39,664 nucleotides of DNA from positions 1 through 39,664 of the forward strand of contig JAIKXO010000004.1 in assembly GCA_024684065.1 (NCBI GenBank), written 5' to 3'. How positions within the stretch are numbered: the stretch's first letter is position 1; every line of letters begins with the position of its first letter. Below are positions 32,459-39,664 of the stretch, one piece after another. Under the pieces are notes generated by a model. The model did no database searches and was not told where the DNA came from. It saw only the letters and a list, made by a program, of their open reading frames with translations. The DNA comes from Lachnospiraceae bacterium. Lineage in GTDB: Bacteria; Bacillota_A; Clostridia; Lachnospirales; Lachnospiraceae. Position numbers and translations under genes: made by a program.

Positions 32459-33412
32459 ATGTTTGGAAGGAAGAAGCAGGTATTTACTTACATTTTCACA
32501 GGTTTTCTTGAGAGCGGCAAGACAAGCTTTATCAGGGAGACATTAAGAGAGGATCAGTTTAAGGACGGATTGAAGACTTCTTATATAATCTGTGAAGAGG
32601 GTATCGAGGAGTTAAGCAAAAAGGAGCTTGAAGACAATAAATTCTTCCCGCATGTTATAGAGGAAGAGGACGATATTGAGACAGGGACTTTTCTTGCCAT
32701 TGATAAAGAGGACAGGCCGGACAGGGTGATCATCGAATATAACGGCACCTGGGATCCGGATACGCTGTATGAGGCGATCCCGGATCATTGGGCTGTGGCT
32801 GAAAGTATTGCCACTATCGATGCGTCGACCTATGAGGCATATCTTGCCAATATGAAGCAGATGATGACAAGGCAGTTTACCTATTCGGATCTGGTGGTCT
32901 TCAACAGATGTAAGGAAGATTATGACCTTCCGGTCTTTAAGCGTACTGTCAGGGCGCTCAACAAAAGGACGCAGGTCATCTTTGAAATGGAGGACGGCAC
33001 CATCAACAACAGCGTTAAGGAAGAGCTCCCCTATGATATCAACGCTAAAGAGATAGAGGTTGCCGACGACGATTACGGGATATGGTATATCGACACCTTT
33101 GACAATATCGACAGCTATGTCGGAAAAACCGTAAAGTTTAAGGGGCTTGTGCATAAAGCCAGGACCGGACGCAATGATGTCTTTGTACCCGGAAGATATG
33201 CTATGACGTGCTGTGCCGAGGACATACAGTTTGTGGGCTTTCCGTGTAAGTGGGACGATGTTGCGGGCCTAAAGGAAAAGGAATATGTGAATGTCACCGC
33301 CGAGATCGGAAAGGCCATGAATCGCCAGTACGGGCAGGAAATGCCGGTGCTTACCGCGAAAAAGGTGGAGAAGGCGGAACCGGCAGCAGAAGAAGTTGTC
33401 TATTTTATGTAA
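32459..33412 (+). CDS. Degenerate G3E GTPase fused to a YcgQ/TIGR03943-like domain
   Basis: Residues about 8-200 resemble a G3E GTPase: Walker A GFLESGKTS (15-23), a body with PDRVIIEYNGTW in place of the EPSG motif, and VVFNRCKED at the NKxD position. The CxCC metal motif is missing (ICEEGIEEL at the matching place). Residues about 215-310 resemble the C-terminal domain of YcgQ-family proteins: GKTVKFKGLVHKAR and GRYAMTCCAEDIQFVGF. YcgQ normally pairs with a YcgR permease often linked to COG0523 GTPases. Here the domain is fused to the GTPase and no permease gene is nearby. It likely partners with the upstream His-rich GTPase. The family calls are good; the function is open. Confidence 0.72.
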   Translation: MFGRKKQVFTYIFTGFLESGKTSFIRETLREDQFKDGLKTSYIICEEGIEELSKKELEDNKFFPHVIEEEDDIETGTFLAIDKEDRPDRVIIEYNGTWDPDTLYEAIPDHWAVAESIATIDASTYEAYLANMKQMMTRQFTYSDLVVFNRCKEDYDLPVFKRTVRALNKRTQVIFEMEDGTINNSVKEELPYDINAKEIEVADDDYGIWYIDTFDNIDSYVGKTVKFKGLVHKARTGRNDVFVPGRYAMTCCAEDIQFVGFPCKWDDVAGLKEKEYVNVTAEIGKAMNRQYGQEMPVLTAKKVEKAEPAAEEVVYFM

Positions 33413-33448
33413 ACTATACGGACCGGGATCGGTAAAGAGGAACCAGGT

Positions 33449-35149
33449 ATGTTAAGAAAAGACAGAGATCTGAGGGCTCTTCTCGAGCAGATCGACCATA
33501 AGGGCTATCCGCTCTACAAGCAGACAGCAGGGACCTATTCCTTCAGTGAGTATGTGCTTACCATCGACCATGTGCAGGGAGATCCCTTTGCGGCGCCTTC
33601 GCATATAACTGTCAGGGTGCCCGGAAAGACTGCGGGCTTTCCCGGGAATTATTATGATATAAAGCACAGGAGGATCGCTCTTTCGGATTTTCTCATAAGA
33701 CGGTTTGACAAAAACGCAAGGCAGTATGATCATCTTGCGAAGGGCTCGGGGAAGAGCGGGGCAATCGAAACCTGCAGGCCGGGGCAGGAGGTTTTCGAAC
33801 GGACAGCCTGTACGATAGATGAAAAAACCGGAGATGTTTTTTACCGTCTGCATATCGGCTTCCCCGCAAACGGCAGGACGATCAACTCAAGGGAGCTTAT
33901 AAGGATGCTCTTTGATTTTCTGCCGAAGTGTGTACACAGTTCCCTGATTTACAGCGCGGCAGCGGGTAAGGAGGCGGAAGCGGCTGTCTTTCTGTCGGAC
34001 GATCAGTTTTTTATCAGGGAGGAGCTTAAAAAGAGAGGGCTTTGCGCGTTTATAGCGGACGGATCGATCCTTCCGAGAAAAAGCGGGGTGTCCAGGTTAA
34101 AGATGGAAGGGGCGATTCCCTTTAAGTCTCCGGAATCCATGAAAGTAACGCTTACACTTCCCCATAAGGGAGAGCTTGGCGGAATGGGGATAAAAAACGG
34201 TGTGACGCTCATAGTCGGAGGCGGATATCACGGAAAATCCACTCTTCTTTCCGCGCTTGAGCTCGGAGTCTATGATCATGTAGCAGGCGACGGGAGAGAG
34301 TATGTAGCCACGGACAGCTCGGCCATGAAGATACGGGCGGAGGACGGCAGGAGCGTACACGGAGCGGATATATCCCTGTTCATAAATAATCTTCCTGATA
34401 ACAGGGCGACACAGAGCTTTATTTCGGAAGACGCCAGCGGCTCGACTTCCCAGGCCGCAAATGTGATTGAAGCGGTAGAGAGCGGTTCGCGTCTGCTGCT
34501 TATAGATGAGGATACCTGCGCGACTAACTTTATGATAAGGGATGAGCTCATGCAGAAGGTCATTTCAAAGGAGCAGGAGCCGATAACTCCCTTTATAGAC
34601 AGGATCCGGGATCTCTCAGGCGAAGGAGTGTCCACGATCCTCGTAGCCGGAAGCTTTGGGGCCTATTTTAATCTTGCGGATTCTATCATACAGATGGACT
34701 GTTATAAACCCGTGGATATTACGGAGCGCGCAAAGGAGGCGGCAAAGGACTACCAGTCTTCTTATACGGCGGATGATGGATTTAAGCTTAAGACAAAAGG
34801 CAGGATACCAAAGCTTTCAAAGAGGTTTGATCTTTCGGGGAGGCTTAAGTCAAAGACTCTCGGAACAGACGGGTTCATGCTTGATCACGAGACTGTTGAA
34901 ATGCGTTTTGTCGAGCAGCTGACAGAAGGAGGACAGAATACGTCCTTATGTAAAGCCGTTATTTATGCAATGAGGCATCTGTTTGACGGGAAAAGGGAGC
35001 TTGGGGAGATAGCGGCTAAAATAGCGGAACTGATAGAGGAGAAAGGGCCTTCGGGTTTGGCCGAAGGGTCATATGTTCCGGAAGGTCTTTCATACATAAG
35101 AGTTCAGGAGATCTATGCCTGCCTGAGCCGCTGCCGGTTCATATACTGA
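33449..35149 (+). CDS. Predicted ABC-class ATPase (PF09818 type)
   Basis: A 566-residue soluble protein. The N-terminal 240 residues are family-specific, then a nucleotide-binding core: Walker A GGGYHGKST (about 251-259), a signature-like DASGSTSQAAN, and Walker B RLLLIDEDTCATNF. A C-terminal domain of about 140 residues follows. There are no membrane partners. Bacterial members of this family are uncharacterised; a trypanosome relative (MRB1590) works in RNA editing, so a nucleic-acid role is possible. It begins 36 bases after the G3E-YcgQ fusion gene and is probably co-transcribed with it. Confidence 0.82.
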   Translation: MLRKDRDLRALLEQIDHKGYPLYKQTAGTYSFSEYVLTIDHVQGDPFAAPSHITVRVPGKTAGFPGNYYDIKHRRIALSDFLIRRFDKNARQYDHLAKGSGKSGAIETCRPGQEVFERTACTIDEKTGDVFYRLHIGFPANGRTINSRELIRMLFDFLPKCVHSSLIYSAAAGKEAEAAVFLSDDQFFIREELKKRGLCAFIADGSILPRKSGVSRLKMEGAIPFKSPESMKVTLTLPHKGELGGMGIKNGVTLIVGGGYHGKSTLLSALELGVYDHVAGDGREYVATDSSAMKIRAEDGRSVHGADISLFINNLPDNRATQSFISEDASGSTSQAANVIEAVESGSRLLLIDEDTCATNFMIRDELMQKVISKEQEPITPFIDRIRDLSGEGVSTILVAGSFGAYFNLADSIIQMDCYKPVDITERAKEAAKDYQSSYTADDGFKLKTKGRIPKLSKRFDLSGRLKSKTLGTDGFMLDHETVEMRFVEQLTEGGQNTSLCKAVIYAMRHLFDGKRELGEIAAKIAELIEEKGPSGLAEGSYVPEGLSYIRVQEIYACLSRCRFIY

Positions 35150-35242
35150 CCGGAGGATTTCCGAAAAGCTGCCGGCGGATAAAGAATCTGTTTTCAGGAT
35201 GATCACGCAAATCCGCAGGGGTGCTTCAGAGGTAGTATAAAT

Positions 35243-38167
35243 ATGGTGAATGTGAACAATAATAATTCCGGCGGGACAGATAACAGAGGGCTGTCTAAAT
35301 ATCTTTCACCGGTATCGGTCTGGGCTCTGTCCTTTGGGTGCGCGGTAGGCTGGGGCTCTTTTGTGATGCCGGGGACTACTTTTCTGCCGGCCGCAGGTCC
35401 TCTCGGTACGGTGCTTGGGCTTGTGACAGGGGCCGTGGTCATGTTCATAATAGGCTTAAACTATCATTACCTTATGAACAGATTCCCCGATTCCGGAGGG
35501 ACGTTAACCTACGCTATAAAGACCTTCGGATATGATCATGGCTTCATAAGCGCATGGTTTTTACTGCTTGTGTATATAGCGATAATCTGGGCCAATGCCA
35601 CGGCTCTTTCTCTCATAGGAAGGTATCTTCCGGGAGATGTTTTTCAGTTTGGTTTTCATTATACTGTCTTAGGCTATGATGTTTATCAGGGAGAGGTTAT
35701 GCTCTCCATGGTTTGTATCCTTGTTTTCGGATTCATATGCATCAAAGGGAAAAAGCTTGCGGTGTTACTGCAGGTGATAGCAGCATTTATGCTCATTGCG
35801 GGCATTGTGATCTGTTCGATAGCTGTTTTCAGGCTTTACAGGAGCATGGGGATCAGAACCGTGCCTTCGTTTTCTCAAAACGGGAGACTTCCGATACGTC
35901 AGATATTTACCATAGTGGCTCTTTCACCCTGGGCTTTTGCGGGATTTGAATCGGTTTCGAATTCCGCGGAAGGTTTTAACTTCTCCATGAAGAAAACTAA
36001 ATGGGTATTGCTTGTGTCTTTGGTAACCGGAGCTGTATCGTATATTCTGCTTGCGGGAATTGCTGTATCGATCATTCCGGACAGGTATGACGGATGGACA
36101 GATTACATAGGGGGTATAGGAAATCTTAACGGGCTTGAAGGCCTGCCGACCTTTTATTCGGTAAGCAGGGCTCTGGGGAATACAGGAGTGTTTATCCTTG
36201 GGCTTGCTGCGGCCGCAGCCATAATAACCGGGCTTGTAGGCAACTATATAGCAGGAAGCCGGCTTTTGTATGCGATGTCCAGGGAAGGGATATTGCCTGA
36301 ATGGTTCGGAAAGCTCAATGAAGATGGAAGCCCCAAAAACGCGCTGGTCCTGCTCATGGGAGTGTCTCTTTTAATTCCCTTTATAGGAAGGACCGCTATC
36401 GGGTGGATAGTGGATGTCAATACGGTAGGCGCGACCATAGCCTATGGATATACTTCGCTCGCTGCCTTTGTAAACGCGAAAAAGGAAAAAAATACCGCAG
36501 TCATGGCGACGGGAATCACCGGCTTTCTGATGTCCGTTATTTTTTTCTTCTATTCCATGTCCTGGTCAGCAACGGCGATGTCTACGGAATCCTATCTTAT
36601 ACTTGCTTTCTGGAGTATTCTGGGGTTTGTTTTTTTCAAATTTGTTTTCAGCCGTGATACACAGGGAAGGTACGGGGAATCCACGATAGTCTTGATCGGG
36701 GTGCTTTTTCTTATATTCTTTACCTCGCTTATGTGGGTCAAGCATGCGACGGACGATATGACGGAGGGCGTGGTGATCAATATAAGCGAGTACTATGAGA
36801 AGAGAAATCCAAGCACCGATCCGGCAGTCCTGCAGGATACGGAGAGATATATACAGGAACAGCTTGATCAGGTTGACAGGCTCCTTTCAAGGAACAGCCT
36901 TATACAGATGGGGCTTATCATCGTAAGTCTCGGGATAATGATGAGCATATATGCGACGATTTCCGCCAGGGAGGAAAAGGCTGAGATAGAACGGTTCAGG
37001 GCAGAGGAATCAAACAAGGCAAAAAGCGTCTTCCTTTCCAATATGTCCCATGACATAAGGACCCCGATGAACGCCATAATAGGATATATCAACCTGGCGG
37101 AGAGGGATGATAACGATCTTTCAGAGGTACTTACGTATCTTTCAAAGATCAAGACCTCCAGTCAGCATCTGCTTGCGCTTATAAACGATGTCCTGGAGAT
37201 GAGCAGGATCGAAAGCGGAAAGATGGATCTGGAGCCGATACCGGTGGATTTAAAAAAGACACTTTATGAAGTACATGATATGTTCTCCGTCCAGATGGAA
37301 CAGAAAAACATCGATTTTACGGTTGATTCGTCTACGGTGCGGCACAGTAACGTTTACTGTGACAAGAACCGGTTTAACAGGGTGCTTTTAAACCTAACGA
37401 GTAATGCGTATAAGTTCACGCCGGAGGGAGGAAGCGTTTCAATAAAGCTTAAGGAGCTTGATGACGGGAACGAAGATTTCGGAAGCTATGAGCTCAGAGT
37501 AAAAGACAGTGGCATCGGAATGTCGGAGGAATTTGCGGACAAAGTGTTTGAAGCCTTCGAACGTGAAAAGAGCGATGCGGTCAACGCGATACAGGGAACC
37601 GGACTTGGAATGGCCATCACAAAGAACCTGGTAGAATTAATGGGTGGTGATATTTCCGTAAATACCGCTCCCGGGGAGGGCGCTGAATTCGTTATAAGGA
37701 TAAAATTCGAGCTCCGGAAAGGGGAGGCGGTTTCATCTGAGGAAAAAAGGGAAGATAGAAGAGAGCACGGTCTTTCCGTGGATTTTTCCAGGATGAGGCT
37801 TTTACTTGCCGAGGATATGCCCATTAACCGTGAGATAGCGATAATGATTCTTACCAATATGGGCTTTACGATAGAAACTGCGGAAAACGGAAAGCAGGCG
37901 GTGGACATGGTTAAGGCCAGTGAGCCCGGATATTATGATCTTGTGCTTATGGATATCCAGATGCCCATAATGGACGGGTATGAGGCGGCGCGGGAGATCC
38001 GTAATCTCGATAATAAGGCACTTTCCGGGCTGCCGATCATAGCAATGACCGCCAATGCCTTTTCCGAGGACGTGAAAAAAGCGCATGAGGCGGGGATGGA
38101 TGCCCACATAGCTAAGCCTATAGATATTAAGCAGATGACTGAGACATTGAAGGAAGTGCTGGGTTAA
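35243..38167 (+). CDS. Amino-acid permease fused to hybrid histidine kinase and receiver
   Basis: Residues about 15-500 form an APC-superfamily transporter with about 12 helices: FGCAVGWGSFVMPGT at helix 1, FPDSGGTLTYAIKTFGYDHG, a unit AFAGFESVSNSAEGFN at helix 6 and AGSRLLYAMSREGILPEWF. After a periplasm-facing loop (about 505-555) and another helix, a coiled coil leads to a HisKA domain (FLSNMSHDIRTPMNA, phospho-acceptor H603), an HATPase domain (N-box NRVLLNLTSNAYKFTPEGG, G-boxes DSGIGMSE and GTGLGMAITK) and a receiver with D904 in LMDIQMPIMDGYE. All catalytic residues are present. It probably senses uptake or binding of an amino acid and signals to an unknown partner. CbrA shows the same idea with a different transporter family. 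Followed six bases later by a second hybrid kinase. Confidence 0.9.
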   Translation: MVNVNNNNSGGTDNRGLSKYLSPVSVWALSFGCAVGWGSFVMPGTTFLPAAGPLGTVLGLVTGAVVMFIIGLNYHYLMNRFPDSGGTLTYAIKTFGYDHGFISAWFLLLVYIAIIWANATALSLIGRYLPGDVFQFGFHYTVLGYDVYQGEVMLSMVCILVFGFICIKGKKLAVLLQVIAAFMLIAGIVICSIAVFRLYRSMGIRTVPSFSQNGRLPIRQIFTIVALSPWAFAGFESVSNSAEGFNFSMKKTKWVLLVSLVTGAVSYILLAGIAVSIIPDRYDGWTDYIGGIGNLNGLEGLPTFYSVSRALGNTGVFILGLAAAAAIITGLVGNYIAGSRLLYAMSREGILPEWFGKLNEDGSPKNALVLLMGVSLLIPFIGRTAIGWIVDVNTVGATIAYGYTSLAAFVNAKKEKNTAVMATGITGFLMSVIFFFYSMSWSATAMSTESYLILAFWSILGFVFFKFVFSRDTQGRYGESTIVLIGVLFLIFFTSLMWVKHATDDMTEGVVINISEYYEKRNPSTDPAVLQDTERYIQEQLDQVDRLLSRNSLIQMGLIIVSLGIMMSIYATISAREEKAEIERFRAEESNKAKSVFLSNMSHDIRTPMNAIIGYINLAERDDNDLSEVLTYLSKIKTSSQHLLALINDVLEMSRIESGKMDLEPIPVDLKKTLYEVHDMFSVQMEQKNIDFTVDSSTVRHSNVYCDKNRFNRVLLNLTSNAYKFTPEGGSVSIKLKELDDGNEDFGSYELRVKDSGIGMSEEFADKVFEAFEREKSDAVNAIQGTGLGMAITKNLVELMGGDISVNTAPGEGAEFVIRIKFELRKGEAVSSEEKREDRREHGLSVDFSRMRLLLAEDMPINREIAIMILTNMGFTIETAENGKQAVDMVKASEPGYYDLVLMDIQMPIMDGYEAAREIRNLDNKALSGLPIIAMTANAFSEDVKKAHEAGMDAHIAKPIDIKQMTETLKEVLG

Positions 38168-38172
38168 TTTGT

Positions 38173-38883
38173 ATGTACAGGGGAAAGACAACCGGAAAAG
38201 TAAAACTGTCTCTTGAAGACCTTACGAAAGTGGCACAGGAGATGCCGGGAGGCCTGCTCATCTATAAGGCAGACGAGACGGAAGAGATAATATTTCTCAA
38301 TGATATAGTGCTTTATATTTTCGGATGTGATACACAGGAGGAATTTGCAGAGCTTACCGGAGGAACCTTCAAAGGAATGGTTCATCCTTCGGATGTTGAA
38401 AATGTCAGGGAATCTATAACCGCACAGATCGATTCCGATGTCTCTCATTTCGGCCATGTGGAATACAGGATAATAAGGAAGGACGGGAGTGAGGGCATAG
38501 TTGACGATTTCGGGCGCCTTGTGGAGACTGAAGAATATGGAAACGTTTATTATGTATTCATTCAGGATGTGACGGAAAACCGCGAGATAAAAGCGAAAAA
38601 CCAGAAGATGGAAATGGAGCTTGAAAGGGAGCGGGGTATAGCGGAGCTTAAGGATGAGTTCCTGTTTAATATTTCCCATGACATCCGTACTCCGATGAAT
38701 GCTGTTATGGGCTTTATGGAGCTTGCCATGAAGCATGCGGACAGTCCGGAAAAGGTCAGGGACGATCTTACCAGGGCGAAAGAGGCCGGCCGGCATATGA
38801 TGTCTCTTATAGAGGATCTCCTTGAGATGGGCAGCATACATGATAACAGTGTTTATATAAAATTTGAGGAGACAGATCTTTAA
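38173..38883 (+). CDS. PAS-HisKA half of a frameshifted hybrid histidine kinase
   Basis: The 236-residue product has a PAS sensor domain (about 15-135; LIYKADETEEIIFLNDIVLY, then YRIIRKDGSEG) and a HisKA dimerisation domain with LFNISHDIRTPMNAVMGF (H169). It stops at TAA 38881-38883 just before the ATPase domain should begin. The missing ATPase and receiver continue without interruption in the -1 frame (see 38907). The shift must lie at 38868-38883, the only overlap of the two frames. No membrane segment, so it is a cytoplasmic PAS kinase. It may be a true pseudogene, a sequencing error or a split kinase; the coding quality on both sides suggests a recent or artefactual event. It starts six bases after the permease-kinase gene. 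Confidence 0.82.
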   Translation: MYRGKTTGKVKLSLEDLTKVAQEMPGGLLIYKADETEEIIFLNDIVLYIFGCDTQEEFAELTGGTFKGMVHPSDVENVRESITAQIDSDVSHFGHVEYRIIRKDGSEGIVDDFGRLVETEEYGNVYYVFIQDVTENREIKAKNQKMEMELERERGIAELKDEFLFNISHDIRTPMNAVMGFMELAMKHADSPEKVRDDLTRAKEAGRHMMSLIEDLLEMGSIHDNSVYIKFEETDL

Positions 38884-38906
38884 ATCAGTTAGAAACTGTT
38901 TTTGAC

Positions 38907-39664
38907 ATGGCCATGGTCCATGCCGCAGAAAAGAAAATCTCTCTTGTCAGGGATGTGGACATACCGGAATGTACGCTTGTGATGGATGCCCATCGTTTCA
39001 GAAGGATAATGAATAACCTTATCGATAATGCGATAAAGTTCACAAAGGAGGGCGGGACCGTCACTGTTACGGCAAGAGCAAAGGAAACATCGGATTCCGG
39101 ATATACCAGATACCAGTTTAAGGTGGCTGATACCGGGATAGGCATGAGCGAGGAGTTCATGAAGCGTATCTACGGCTCCTTCGAAAGAGAGGAAAGCTCT
39201 ACAAAATCAGGAGTGAGCGGTACAGGGTTAGGACTTTCCATAACCAGGAACTTAATAGATATTATGGGCGGGACCATAAGTGTTGAGAGTAAAAAAGGAG
39301 AAGGAAGCGTTTTTACCGTGGCACTTCCGCTGAAAGCGGCAGATAAGTGCGGAAGCATACAAAAAGAGGAAGTATCCGCGAAAGAAGAGCCCAGGGCGGA
39401 GGGGGCATATAGGATCCTTCTTGTGGAGGATATGGAGATCAACCGCCTTATGGCGGAAATGGTTCTTAAGGAGGCCGGATTTTCTGTGGTTTCGGTGCGT
39501 GACGGGAGTGAAGCTGTGGTTGCGATGGAAAGCTCTCCTGTCGGATATTTTGATCTTGTGCTTATGGATATTCAGATGCCTGTCATGAACGGATATGAGG
39601 CGACCAGGGTGATAAGGGGCATGGGAAGGGAGGATACCTCGGATATCCCTATAATAGCTCTTTC
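38907..39664 (+). CDS. HATPase-receiver half of the frameshifted hybrid kinase (3' truncated)
   Basis: This frame is open from 38868 and runs off the window end; the first ATG is 38907, with no ribosome site. It encodes an ATP-binding domain (N-box HRFRRIMNNLIDNAIKFT, G1 ADTGIGMSEEF, G2 GTGLGLSITRNLIDIMGG) followed by a receiver (ILLVEDMEINRLMAEM, phospho-acceptor Asp in LMDIQMPVMNGYEA). It continues the kinase of 38173-38883 in the -1 frame. Lack of its own translation signals argues that it is not an independent gene. The receiver end lies outside the window. Confidence 0.78.
   Translation, partial: MAMVHAAEKKISLVRDVDIPECTLVMDAHRFRRIMNNLIDNAIKFTKEGGTVTVTARAKETSDSGYTRYQFKVADTGIGMSEEFMKRIYGSFEREESSTKSGVSGTGLGLSITRNLIDIMGGTISVESKKGEGSVFTVALPLKAADKCGSIQKEEVSAKEEPRAEGAYRILLVEDMEINRLMAEMVLKEAGFSVVSVRDGSEAVVAMESSPVGYFDLVLMDIQMPVMNGYEATRVIRGMGREDTSDIPIIAL

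Noticed and set aside
38868..38886. Programmed -1 frameshift joining the two halves of the last kinase.
   Set aside because: The overlap has no X XXY YYZ heptamer in the zero frame, and no stimulatory hairpin or internal ribosome site was seen.

Overview
The window reads as chromosomal DNA of a Gram-positive anaerobe of the Clostridia, most likely a motile Lachnospiraceae (Butyrivibrio/Roseburia-like). This is an inference from AGG/ATA-rich codon use, strong AAGGAGG-type ribosome sites, hybrid histidine kinases of the SHDIRTPMNA type, FapA, HD-GYP and chemoreceptor genes, and a lipoprotein-dependent sugar ABC importer. No rRNA, tRNA or CRISPR array was found. Nearly every gene is on the + strand; only an XRE regulator and mntP are on the minus strand.

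Layout. (1) 1-1021: 3' end of a Cu+ P1B-ATPase with a C-terminal HMA domain that may also be translated alone as a CopZ-like chaperone. (2) 1279-4581: a FapA/DUF342 protein with an N-terminal repeat array, in an operon with a receiver-HD-GYP protein. (3) 4893-12985: a phosphorylation module of Sel1-repeat protein, Ser/Thr-type kinase, vWA protein and PP2C phosphatase, resembling the TerY-P triad. Between vWA and PP2C lie an opposing XRE gene and a candidate 1.7-kb integrase element (about 9823-11563). That element has direct-repeat ends, three tandem hairpins, a near-consensus promoter, a small ORF, a terminator and a tyrosine recombinase. (4) 13138-16472: chorismate synthase and a membrane-bound CapD-type nucleotide-sugar dehydratase. 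(5) 16684-22760: GH42 beta-galactosidase and a sugar ABC importer (lipoprotein plus two permeases, no ATPase). (6) 23128-26399: larE-larB-larC for the nickel-pincer cofactor, without larA. (7) 26656-29096: an L,D-transpeptidase, mntP and a divergent TetR regulator. (8) 29232-30995: a chemoreceptor. (9) 31189-35149: a His-rich G3E/CobW GTPase, a degenerate G3E protein fused to a YcgQ-like domain, and a predicted PF09818 ATPase. (10) 35243-39664: an amino-acid-permease/histidine-kinase/receiver fusion, then a PAS hybrid kinase split by a frameshift and cut by the window end.

Themes. Metal handling recurs (Cu ATPase, Ni cofactor genes, Mn efflux, two G3E metallochaperone-like GTPases, two very His-rich tracts), as does signalling (c-di-GMP hydrolase, kinase/phosphatase module, chemoreceptor, transporter-kinase fusion). 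The most unusual items are the small recombinase element inside the phosphorylation module, the permease-kinase fusion, the nested CopZ start, the G3E-YcgQ fusion, and a recurring pattern of Ser/Gly/Asp/Glu-rich insertions in otherwise conserved enzymes.
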